Shown here piece after piece: positions 7,340 to 15,227 of a DNA stretch of 64,000 bases. Below the pieces are notes generated by a model. The model ran no database searches and was not told where the DNA came from. It was given only the letters and a program-made list of their open reading frames with translations. Every line of letters begins with the position of its first letter. The first letter of the stretch is position 1. A program made the translations under genes and the position numbers. The DNA comes from Aquimarina mycalae. GTDB taxonomy: Bacteria > Bacteroidota > Bacteroidia > Flavobacteriales > Flavobacteriaceae. Location: NCBI RefSeq assembly GCF_029906345.1, contig NZ_JARYGY010000006.1:124001-188000 (forward strand), given 5' to 3'.

Positions 7340-10189
7340 TTACTTTTTGTAAATACGCTTTCGTAAAAACATGAATATAATAGTAATTATTAAGAAAATC
7401 AGTAGTGAAATTGTTATGGTATAACTTAGGTTCCACTTATGATTAAATAATGGGTTTGTATCACCTATAAGTATAAGAGAAGCCCAATAATATGGAGATA
7501 CTTCAGATCCGGAATGATTTTTTAAATAATTGATTTTTGCAGTATGTAGAGCTTCCAATTTAGAAGCTCCTAGGTTTATATTTTTGTAAAAGTCACGTAT
7601 AATAAATTGCGAAGATTTATCATCAACATTCCATAAAGAAGACACCGTGCTTTGCGCTCCTCCATAAAAAAAACTTCTAGCTAAACTCATAACTCCTTCT
7701 CCTGTTTCTATTTTTCCAGTAGTGGTATTGCAAGCACTTAAAACTACTAAAGAAGCATTATTTGGATATAAGCTTAGTTCATCTACATACATTTTTTGAT
7801 CACTAAACGCGATCCAAGGAGCAATAGAATCATTAGCATCTGCATGAGTTGCAAGGTGAATAATATTAGTTTTCCCTAGAATACCAAAAAAAGAATTTTT
7901 AGTTGCTTTTTTTTCTAGAAACGATTGGCCATTAAAATACTTATTAAGAATATTAACTTCTGTTATACTTTCTGTTAATTCTTGTAGTTCTGGATCGTCA
8001 AAATATACAGGAGCAAAAGCAGAAAATTTTTGATTTGATATTGTATGCTTATTTTTATTTCTTTCATGAAAAATATAACTATATCGATAACTTATTTGAT
8101 TATGGTATATGAGATAATCATCTTTGCCAACGTCTTGTGAAACAATCAAACTCTCAAAAGGTATCTTGTTAAGATAGTTATCCGGTATAATGATAACTTC
8201 CTTATTTTTTAGAAAATGCCGAATCTCTATAGGGAATAAGGTAGTGTAAATTTGATGAGATAATTTATTGTTAGAAACCTTAGTATCTATTTTTTTTAAA
8301 GGTTTAGATACTCCTAATAGATATTCTTCTACTGTAGTTTGTAAAGAATTCAAGTCTTGTAATTCGAATATTTTATTTTCTTTTTTAGTAATTAATATTC
8401 CATATCCGATGTTTTTATTCGGATAAACTCCAAAACCATCGTCAATGTTAATATGATATTCTAGAACAGCTTGGTTTGGTTTTAATGATTTTTGAAGATC
8501 TTTAATCGTATTTTTTTGATCTAATTGAAATTTTAAAGGTTTCAATTGATTCATTTTTCTTTGTAAGATTTCTATAGAATCAATTGTAGAAATTATTTGA
8601 TCTACTTCGTTTTCTAATTCTAATAAAGAAAGTTTTTGTTGAAGTTTTTTTTCCGTATTAATAAGTTCTAATGGTAATTTTGAATTTTGAAAAGAGTTGA
8701 GGTTATGGATTTCTTCTGTAAGTAACAACGCTTTGTTTTTTTCCATAAAAGCAAATACTAAATCATTGTTTTTTGATGATTTAGCAGCTCGTATCGCTCT
8801 AGTGTATAATTCTGCAGCTTCTTTACGCCATAAGAATTTGGAGTTTTGAAGTGTGCTTCGGGATTGATATTGATCAAAAGTATAATCTACTAATTTGTAA
8901 TATACAAGTGCACTATCTATAGAGCTTTTATTGTTAGTTTTTTCAAAATCTAATTCATATGCTTCTCCTACCCATCTTAATATAGGCCACAAATTATCGT
9001 TTTTTAAATTTTCCTGTATGATAGCTTTTTTTTCTGATTCAGATAAACTATCAAAACGATGACCTGTTAGGGAAAATAAAGACTTTTTTAAACTTGTTAA
9101 ACTCAGGTTTATCTTTTTTAAATGTGCATAATTAAGACCAAAATTTGCCTGTATTATAGAAGCTGTGTAAGTATCATTTTTAGGGCATACTAATGATGCT
9201 TTCCGAACATATTCTATAGCTTTTTTGGGAGAAACCTCATCATGTAATCTAGCTAAATCTATGTATGTTCTGGCTAATAAAGCAGAATCTCCAGTCTTTA
9301 GAATTAATTCTTTAGCTTCATTGAGATATCTCTGCCCTTTTTCAATATTTCTTGTGATGTAATTAGAGTAGTATTGTCCGATTGCCCTTTTAAGATCTAT
9401 TAATTGAGAATCTCTTAGTGTTATTTCTTTTGATAAACTATCTGCGAATAATAAATTTTTTAGAGATTTTTGAGCAAAAAGTTTAGAATTTAATTCGGTA
9501 TAAGAATCGTAAGATTTTATATAATTACTAATTAGGTTGGAATACTCTTTTTTTTCCTGGAATAATCTGGCAGCTATTTCATAGTTTTTTACAGAAAGAG
9601 CATAATCTCCTAAGTAATATAAGCAATTCCCTATTTCTGTATAGGATTTATTAAACCAATTATTTTTAAGCGGTATTTCGGTTACTTTTTTATAATTATA
9701 AAGGCTTTCTTTATACCTTTCTAGTTTAAAGTTAAAAAATGCAAGTCGATATAACTTTTCTTGTAACGCAGCATTAGTTCCATTATGATATTTTATAGAA
9801 AGGGAGAGAGCAACTAAGGCTTTAGATGCTCTCTTATTATAATTCTTAATGTCAATGTTATTATATCTTTTTTTATAGTTCCAATTCCAATTAGCATATT
9901 TACTAGCGATAGTACTAACAACTACAGAATCTTTTTTTAATACGTTTTTCTGTAATAAAGAATCGATCTTTTTTATCTTTTCACCTTCAGAAATAGATAA
10001 CTTTTTAATGGATTGATATATCTCCACATTTTTTTGTAATAAAGAATCAATATTTTTCCTTTTTTCCTTTTCTGCAATTGATAATATCTTGGCAGTTTGT
10101 TGTATCTCTTTTTGACTATATGCCGAGATAAAACAGAATAAAAATAAAAGAATGATTGATTTCTTATTAACAATAAATTTAGTCATCAT
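7340..10189 (-). CDS. membrane-anchored TPR-CHAT protease
   Basis: This 949-residue protein has an N-terminal signal peptide (KKSIILLFLFCFISAYSQ), a 28-residue tandem repeat (residues about 36-55 and 64-83, each ending IDSLLQKNV), a long run of tetratricopeptide-like helices (about 100-490), a coiled region, a CHAT domain (about 590-910), and one C-terminal membrane helix (about 922-943) followed by RKRIYKK. CHAT domains are caspase-like cysteine peptidases. The dyad is visible as IIHLATHA (His782) and VVLSACNTTTG (Cys820). With a signal peptide and a positively charged C-terminal tail, the protease should face the periplasm. Its start overlaps the stop of the lipoprotein gene by about 10 bp, so the two are probably coupled. 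A sigma-factor pair is divergent. The substrate is unknown. Confidence 0.85.
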   Translation of the reverse strand: MMTKFIVNKKSIILLFLFCFISAYSQKEIQQTAKILSIAEKEKRKNIDSLLQKNVEIYQSIKKLSISEGEKIKKIDSLLQKNVLKKDSVVVSTIASKYANWNWNYKKRYNNIDIKNYNKRASKALVALSLSIKYHNGTNAALQEKLYRLAFFNFKLERYKESLYNYKKVTEIPLKNNWFNKSYTEIGNCLYYLGDYALSVKNYEIAARLFQEKKEYSNLISNYIKSYDSYTELNSKLFAQKSLKNLLFADSLSKEITLRDSQLIDLKRAIGQYYSNYITRNIEKGQRYLNEAKELILKTGDSALLARTYIDLARLHDEVSPKKAIEYVRKASLVCPKNDTYTASIIQANFGLNYAHLKKINLSLTSLKKSLFSLTGHRFDSLSESEKKAIIQENLKNDNLWPILRWVGEAYELDFEKTNNKSSIDSALVYYKLVDYTFDQYQSRSTLQNSKFLWRKEAAELYTRAIRAAKSSKNNDLVFAFMEKNKALLLTEEIHNLNSFQNSKLPLELINTEKKLQQKLSLLELENEVDQIISTIDSIEILQRKMNQLKPLKFQLDQKNTIKDLQKSLKPNQAVLEYHINIDDGFGVYPNKNIGYGILITKKENKIFELQDLNSLQTTVEEYLLGVSKPLKKIDTKVSNNKLSHQIYTTLFPIEIRHFLKNKEVIIIPDNYLNKIPFESLIVSQDVGKDDYLIYHNQISYRYSYIFHERNKNKHTISNQKFSAFAPVYFDDPELQELTESITEVNILNKYFNGQSFLEKKATKNSFFGILGKTNIIHLATHADANDSIAPWIAFSDQKMYVDELSLYPNNASLVVLSACNTTTGKIETGEGVMSLARSFFYGGAQSTVSSLWNVDDKSSQFIIRDFYKNINLGASKLEALHTAKINYLKNHSGSEVSPYYWASLILIGDTNPLFNHKWNLSYTITISLLIFLIITIIFMFLRKRIYKK

Positions 10190-10601
10190 CAGTGCTTACT
10201 TCTCCATTACCTTCATGATTTATTTTAGCCATTACACCTGATGTGTGGCATGGATAATTATCCTCTCCTAAAAAAAAGAACCATACCTCATAATCTTTTT
10301 CTACTGATTCAGGAAATATCCCTAATACTTCATCTAAACCGTGATCACGATAGAATTCTTGTCGTATTTGTTCTCTACGAGCAAAATCTTCTTGCGCATT
10401 TCTGTTCCAATACACAGTGAACTGTTGTTGACCACAATAGTCTTGGTCAAAACGGATGTTTTTTGTCATGGTATTGAATGTATTTATAGGAACCAATGTA
10501 GTCTTTAGATTATTTGATTCTATGTATACTTCGTTTTTATCAGTAGAACACCCCAACATAAATACTATGCATACAATTAAGATTAATTTATCTGTTTTCA
10601 T
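10179..10601 (-). CDS. small lipoprotein upstream of the TPR-CHAT gene
   Basis: The 140-residue protein has a lipoprotein signal (LILIVCIVFMLGCS, lipid-attachment Cys18) and two further cysteines in the mature part (DYCGQQQ, NYPCHTS) that could form a disulfide. The C-terminus is acidic (STDDD). I do not recognise a family. It is first in a two-gene operon with the CHAT protease and overlaps it, so it is a plausible partner, sensor or substrate of that protease; this is inference from context. A 75-bp gap separates it from the divergent sigma gene. Confidence 0.65.
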   Translation of the reverse strand: MKTDKLILIVCIVFMLGCSTDKNEVYIESNNLKTTLVPINTFNTMTKNIRFDQDYCGQQQFTVYWNRNAQEDFARREQIRQEFYRDHGLDEVLGIFPESVEKDYEVWFFFLGEDNYPCHTSGVMAKINHEGNGEVSTDDD

Positions 10602-10676
10602 AATTAAAAATTTGATATTAATATGTTATTTTGCTCCTATGTTCTATAAGATTCATAATCTTACCCTTAGTTATTA

Positions 10677-11243
10677 ATGATTAAACAAAAAGACTTAGAA
10701 TACCTCGAAGGATTGCGAAATGGCAATACAAAAACCATTCATGCAATTTATAATGTTGTTTTTCCAAAAGTAAGGGATTTTATTCTTAATAATAGGGGAA
10801 AACATCAAGACGCCGAAGAAGTTTTTCATAATGCACTATTTCAATTAACAATTAGATTGAAAATAAGTAATATTGAAATAAAATCATCTTTTGAAGCTTA
10901 TTTGTTTACGGTGTGTAAAAACCTATGGAGAAAAGAATTAAATGTTCGAAAAAAATGGGTAAGAAAAGAAGAGTTCCTGACACTTAAAGCTGAAGAATAT
11001 GATCATAGTGAAGCAATTATTGCACAAGAAAGATGGGAGTTATTCGAGAAAAAAATAGAGTTATTATCTCCTAATTGCAGAGAATTGTTAAAAGCATATT
11101 TCAAAAAAATACCATACGCTGAGATTATAAAAAGGTTTAATTATTCATCAGATAATGTAGCTTTTCAACGTATTTTTAAATGTAAAAAACAACTGGCAGA
11201 TTTAATAAAGAAAGATAGTAGTTATAAAAAACTAAAGATGTGA
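10677..11243 (+). CDS. ECF-type sigma-70 family RNA polymerase sigma factor
   Basis: This is a 188-residue protein. Region 2 covers about residues 20-90, with DAEEVFHNALFQL and FEAYLFTVCKNLWRKELN. Region 4 covers about 120-180, with LSPNCRELLKAYFKKIPYAEI and a helix-turn-helix through NYSSDNVAFQRIFKCKKQL. It should direct polymerase to a small set of genes, possibly including this divergon. The downstream gene overlaps it at TGATG and encodes an anti-sigma-like membrane protein, the usual pairing. A 15-bp palindrome AAGATT-CAT-AATCTT lies just upstream at 10648-10662. Confidence 0.85.
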   Translation: MIKQKDLEYLEGLRNGNTKTIHAIYNVVFPKVRDFILNNRGKHQDAEEVFHNALFQLTIRLKISNIEIKSSFEAYLFTVCKNLWRKELNVRKKWVRKEEFLTLKAEEYDHSEAIIAQERWELFEKKIELLSPNCRELLKAYFKKIPYAEIIKRFNYSSDNVAFQRIFKCKKQLADLIKKDSSYKKLKM

Positions 11244-12040
11244 TGGGAGAAGAAATGTATATGAGAATTGAAAAATATCTTAGTGGCTCCATGTCTACAG
11301 AAGAAGTTATACAATTTCAGGAAGAAATGAATGTCAACCCTAGTTTAGATGAGGAGGTTGGGTTATATAGAGCAATTAATCTACATTTATCAAATACTGT
11401 GGATGAAGATACTTTATACAGTACAAAGTATAAAAGTGAATTAGAAAAGTATATAAAAAGTAATGAAGGAAAGAAAATAAAAGAAAATTTATTGAATGCT
11501 AGAACAGAACAACAATATAACCTAAAACCAGGTAAATCAAACAAACGTTTTCTATACTTTTTGGTTTCCACCGCTGCCGCTATAGTTTTTGTTTTTATTT
11601 TTTTATTTATGAAAAAATCGGAGCAAGAATTGTATGCTGAATATTATAAGGTAGAAGAACTTCCTTCTTTTGCTAGTAGATCTGCTCAACCCACATTATT
11701 ATCAACAGCAAGAACCAATTTTAGAAAAGCAAATTTTGAAGAATCTTTATTGAATTTTAATGAATATATAACTGCTAATACAGAAGATTTAGATCCTCTT
11801 GTGTATATATATACGGGTCTTATTTATGCAGAAAAAAATAATCTAAAAAAAGCTTTAGAGCAATTAACATTACTAGAAAAATCCGATACTTTAGACAGTT
11901 CTCGATCTTTATGGTATAAAGCACTTATTTTTTTGAAATTTGAAAAGAAAATTCAAGCTGAAAATATGCTGCATCTAATTTTGAAAGATTCAAACAATTT
12001 TAAATATAATGAAGCAAAAGAGCTTTTGGAAAAAATATAA
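11243..12040 (+). CDS. single-pass anti-sigma-like protein with C-terminal TPR-like repeats
   Basis: I start at the ATG at 11243 (TGATG overlap with the sigma gene); a GTG lies one codon upstream. The 265-residue protein opens with MRIEKYLSGSMSTEEVIQFQ and NPSLDEEVGLYRAI, the short helical segment usual at the cytosolic end of Bacteroidota anti-sigma proteins, but without a zinc-binding Cys/His set. One membrane helix follows at about residues 105-123. The rest is helical, with TPR-like repeats (ARTNFRKANFEESLLNFNEY, then YIYTGLIYAEKNNLKKALEQ). The predicted topology is N-terminus inside, TPRs outside, so the repeats would share the periplasm with the TPR-CHAT protein. Confidence 0.7.
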   Translation: MGEEMYMRIEKYLSGSMSTEEVIQFQEEMNVNPSLDEEVGLYRAINLHLSNTVDEDTLYSTKYKSELEKYIKSNEGKKIKENLLNARTEQQYNLKPGKSNKRFLYFLVSTAAAIVFVFIFLFMKKSEQELYAEYYKVEELPSFASRSAQPTLLSTARTNFRKANFEESLLNFNEYITANTEDLDPLVYIYTGLIYAEKNNLKKALEQLTLLEKSDTLDSSRSLWYKALIFLKFEKKIQAENMLHLILKDSNNFKYNEAKELLEKI

Positions 12041-12124
12041 AAATTCACTCCAGAAAATATTTTTTTTGCAAAAATCAAAGAACCTAATTAATTACATATT
12101 ATTATATAACCTCGATTAAATAAA

Positions 12125-12586
12125 ATGAAAAGCGTATTTAAAAAAATTGGATTATTAGTATTATTAGCATTAATTGTAATGCAATTTATAAGACCAGATA
12201 AGAATGAATCAGGGTATGAATCTGTTGCTTTTTTTGAAAATGAGGTACAACCAACACCCGAAATAAAAGAATTACTGAAAAGTAATTGCTACGATTGTCA
12301 TAGTAATCAAACAGTATATCCATGGTATGCAGAAGTGGCACCAGTATCCTATTGGTTAGCGCATCATGTAGATGAAGGCAAGGAACATTTTAATGTATCA
12401 GATTGGCAACAATATTCTGATAAAAAGAAAGATCATAAATTAGAAGAGCTAATTGAAGAAGTAGAAGAAGGAGAGATGCCTTTGGATTCTTATACCTGGA
12501 TTCATGGTAATTTGGAAGAATCAGACAAAGAATTACTGATCAAATGGGCACAAGAATTAAGAAAAAAATACACTTCTAAAGAATAA
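12125..12586 (+). CDS. haem-binding-domain protein (CxxCH)
   Basis: This 153-residue protein has an N-terminal membrane anchor or signal (residues 8-22) and a single CYDCH motif (C55, C58, H59) followed by SNQTVYPWYAEVAPVSYW, the signature of the small Bacteroidota haem-binding domain family. It ends with the conserved EGEMPLDSYTWIH segment. It likely sits in the periplasm with a covalently attached haem; its redox partner is unknown. It is 84 bp downstream of the anti-sigma-like gene on the same strand, so cotranscription is possible but not shown. Confidence 0.8.
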   Translation: MKSVFKKIGLLVLLALIVMQFIRPDKNESGYESVAFFENEVQPTPEIKELLKSNCYDCHSNQTVYPWYAEVAPVSYWLAHHVDEGKEHFNVSDWQQYSDKKKDHKLEELIEEVEEGEMPLDSYTWIHGNLEESDKELLIKWAQELRKKYTSKE

Positions 12587-12668
12587 ACACTTAGAACTTT
12601 TTTGCTTTAGGTACGATGTAACAGGGTTTTATCCAAAGTTTTTTCTTTTAAATATCCTTGAGTCTTAA

Positions 12669-12762
12669 TTTTATTTAGATTTATTACAAATAAAGTTTGT
12701 CAAATATATTTTGATGTATATATTTGCATCCGAACAACTATTTGTAATAAGTCTAAATAAAA
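12669..12762. promoter_or_regulatory. promoter framed by a 24-bp inverted repeat (operator-like)
   Basis: The arms at 12669-12692 and 12739-12762 are reverse complements with one mismatch (core TTTAGAtTTATTACAAAT / ATTTGTAATAAgTCTAAA). Between them is a full promoter: TTG at 12697-12699, 19 bases, TATATTTG at 12719-12726. Each arm is also a loose palindrome of the type TATTT-N11-AAATA, as expected for a dimeric metal-responsive repressor. The DUF4856 gene starts 5 bp after the right arm. Repression by a Fur- or DtxR-like protein is an inference from the genes downstream. Confidence 0.6.
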
Positions 12763-12767
12763 AAGCA

Positions 12768-14000
12768 ATGAAATTTAAGAACACAATCAAAATTAACTCT
12801 TTATTATTTTTAGGAGCTACCCTAATGGTTTCTTGTTCATCAGATGATGATGCAGGTGCGCCAAATATTGATGAACCAGCTACATATGTGTTCGAACGTA
12901 ATGGAGAAAGTACGGTAAGCTTTAGTGGACAAACTACTAGAATTGCAATGGCCGAAGTGATTATCGATGAATTAAAAGATAATATGCAAACCGAAGCAGT
13001 TCTGGACGCAATGTTTGATCATCAAGAAGGAGCTAATGATTTTGAAGATGTAGATCTTAATGCATCCACTAAAAGTGTACGTAACAAAACAGCAGCAAGT
13101 AGAGATTTTTTTTCTGCGAATACCGTAAATGCAGCAGCAATCAAAGCTGATTTTGACGGATGGATTAAAAGTCAAGTTGATGAGGTATTCCCTAATTGGG
13201 CAATAACTGCTACAGCAGGTAATCCAGGAGTTTTACAAGAAGGAGGAGCAAATGGCGCAAATAGATATGTAAATGCAAAAGGATTAGAGCTAAATCAAGC
13301 CTTTGCAAAAAGTTTAATCGGAGGGTTAATGACAGATCAGGCGTTAAATAATTATTTAGGAACAGCCGTTCTTGATGAAGCTGATAATGTAGATAATAAT
13401 AATAATGAAGTTGTAGCTGATGGAGAATCTTATACTACAATGGAGCATAAATGGGATGAAGCTTATGGATATTTATACGGAGCTTCTGCTAATACTGCTA
13501 GTCCTAATGCTACCATAGGAGATGATGATAGTTTCCTTAATAAATATATTGGTAGAGTAGAAGATGATGCTGATTTTGCTGGTATTGCTGCAGATATTTA
13601 TAATGCGTTCAAATTAGGTAGAGCAGCAATTGTTGCTAAGAATTATACAGTAAGAGATCAACAGGCGGCTATTATTAGAGAAAAAATATCTCAGGTAATT
13701 GCGGTTAGAGCTGTATATTATTTACAACAAGGTAAGACAGCTTTAGAAGCTGGTACAATCGACTACGCAAGTGCATTCCACGACCTTTCTGAAGGGTTTG
13801 GGTTTGTATATAGCTTACAATTTACTAGAAGATCAGATAGCAATACACCATATTTTACAAGAACTGAAGTTCAGGATTTGATTGATGACCTAATGGGTGG
13901 AACAAATGGTTTATGGGATGTTACTCCTGCAACTTTACAGACATTGTCAGAAACTATTGCAGCTAAGTTTGATTTTACAGTAGAACAAGCTGGAAGCTAA
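12768..14000 (+). CDS. DUF4856 lipoprotein
   Basis: The start is taken at the ATG at 12768; the 19 codons in front overlap the promoter. The 410-residue protein has a lipoprotein signal ending LMVSCSS followed by DDDAG, a typical flavobacterial surface or outer-membrane lipoprotein start. The body contains ATYVFERNGESTVSFSGQTT and NKYIGRVEDDADFAGIAADI, which I recognise as the DUF4856 family. Such proteins commonly precede imelysin-like, HTTM and TonB-receptor genes in Bacteroidota, as they do here, which points to uptake of iron or another metal. The biochemical role is not known. Confidence 0.8.
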   Translation: MKFKNTIKINSLLFLGATLMVSCSSDDDAGAPNIDEPATYVFERNGESTVSFSGQTTRIAMAEVIIDELKDNMQTEAVLDAMFDHQEGANDFEDVDLNASTKSVRNKTAASRDFFSANTVNAAAIKADFDGWIKSQVDEVFPNWAITATAGNPGVLQEGGANGANRYVNAKGLELNQAFAKSLIGGLMTDQALNNYLGTAVLDEADNVDNNNNEVVADGESYTTMEHKWDEAYGYLYGASANTASPNATIGDDDSFLNKYIGRVEDDADFAGIAADIYNAFKLGRAAIVAKNYTVRDQQAAIIREKISQVIAVRAVYYLQQGKTALEAGTIDYASAFHDLSEGFGFVYSLQFTRRSDSNTPYFTRTEVQDLIDDLMGGTNGLWDVTPATLQTLSETIAAKFDFTVEQAGS

Positions 14001-14026
14001 AAAAATAAACAAAACATAAAATGATA

Positions 14027-14068
14027 AAAAAAGAGGAAGGAAGTTATAGCATTTCGACCTCTTTTTTT
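14027..14068 (+). terminator. hairpin with T-tract inside the DUF4856-imelysin operon
   Basis: AAAAAAGAGG (14027-14036) can pair with CCTCTTTTTT (14058-14067) around a 21-nt loop. A TACATTTG element (14068-14075), matching the -7 consensus, follows at once, although no TTG stands at the usual distance. This may reduce read-through and restart transcription ahead of the imelysin-like gene. The stem is A/T-rich and the loop large, so its strength is uncertain. Confidence 0.35.
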
Positions 14069-14107
14069 ACATTTGCAAAAAATTTATTAAGAATAAATAA
14101 AAATAAG

Positions 14108-15208
14108 ATGAAGAAGTTTCGGTTTTTAATCATTGTATTAGTTCTTGTTATAGCTTCCTGTTCTTCAAGTGATGATGGTACAGGAACAGTTGATAATTTT
14201 GATCGAAAAGCTATGTTAGAAAATTTAGCAGATAATATTATTATTCCTGCATATCAAAAATTTTCTACTGATTTAGCAGCATTGAAAACAGCAACTTCTA
14301 ATTTTGTGAGTACTACAGATGAAGCTAATTTGGTTTCTTTAAGACAGGCTTGGTCTACCGCATACATTTCTTGGCAATCGGTTAGTATGTTTGAGATAGG
14401 AAAAGCTGAAGAATTACTTTATAGAGATTTTTTAAATGTATATCCTGTAGATATAACCAATATTGAAGCTAATATTTCTACAGGAACTTATGATTTAAGT
14501 TCGGTATCCTTGCAGGATGAACAAGGATTTGGAGCCTTGGATTATTTGCTTAACGGTTTGTCTGATTCTGATGCTAGCACTGTTGGTTTTTATACGAATC
14601 CTACAAGCGGAAGTAACTACGAGAATTATCTTGTAGATGTAGTGGATAGAATAAGCAATTTAACATCTGAAGTGGTAGGTGATTGGACTGGAAATTATAG
14701 AGATACTTTTGTTAATAACAGTGGTTCTTCTGCAACTAGTTCATTAGATAAATTAGTGAATGATTTTATATTTCATTATGAGAAACATTTACGTGCAGGA
14801 AAAATTGGTATTCCTGCAGGTGTGTTTTCAGGGAATCCTCTAGATGATAGAGTTGAAGCACTGTATAAAAAAGACTTATCAAAAACCCTATTTAATGCGA
14901 ACCTTAGTGCATTGCAAGATTTCTTTAATGGTAAGCATTTTAATGGTAGTGTTAATGGAGAAAGCTTAAAAACATATCTTGATAATAGAGATAATAAAGA
15001 GTTGGCCGTGATGATTAATAATCAGTTTAATTTATCTAGAACTGCAGCTGCTGGATTGAATGATGATTTTTCAGAACAAGTTCGTACAAATAATAACTTA
15101 ATGCTTGAAACATATAATGAACTTCAGAAAAATGTAGTTTTCCTTAAAGTAGACATGCTTTCAGTTATATCTGTTAATGTAGATTTTGTAGATGCAGATG
15201 GAGATTAA
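14108..15208 (+). CDS. imelysin-like (peptidase M75 family) lipoprotein with altered GxHxxE motif
   Basis: I place the start at 14108 (MKKFRFLIIVLVLVIASCSS), which gives a clear lipoprotein signal of 366 residues in total; the frame is open upstream to 14021 but covers a hairpin. The helical imelysin domain shows LVSLRQAWSTAYISWQSV near the N-terminus and DEQGFGALDYLLNGL in the middle. In classic imelysins that second motif reads GxHxxE; here the His is Gly142 and the Glu is Asp145, so metal binding through it is doubtful. Imelysin proteins such as IrpA are iron-regulated and take part in iron uptake. It is second in the four-gene operon. Confidence 0.8.
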   Translation: MKKFRFLIIVLVLVIASCSSSDDGTGTVDNFDRKAMLENLADNIIIPAYQKFSTDLAALKTATSNFVSTTDEANLVSLRQAWSTAYISWQSVSMFEIGKAEELLYRDFLNVYPVDITNIEANISTGTYDLSSVSLQDEQGFGALDYLLNGLSDSDASTVGFYTNPTSGSNYENYLVDVVDRISNLTSEVVGDWTGNYRDTFVNNSGSSATSSLDKLVNDFIFHYEKHLRAGKIGIPAGVFSGNPLDDRVEALYKKDLSKTLFNANLSALQDFFNGKHFNGSVNGESLKTYLDNRDNKELAVMINNQFNLSRTAAAGLNDDFSEQVRTNNNLMLETYNELQKNVVFLKVDMLSVISVNVDFVDADGD

Positions 15209-15227
15209 ATTTGTTTTTTGATACTAC

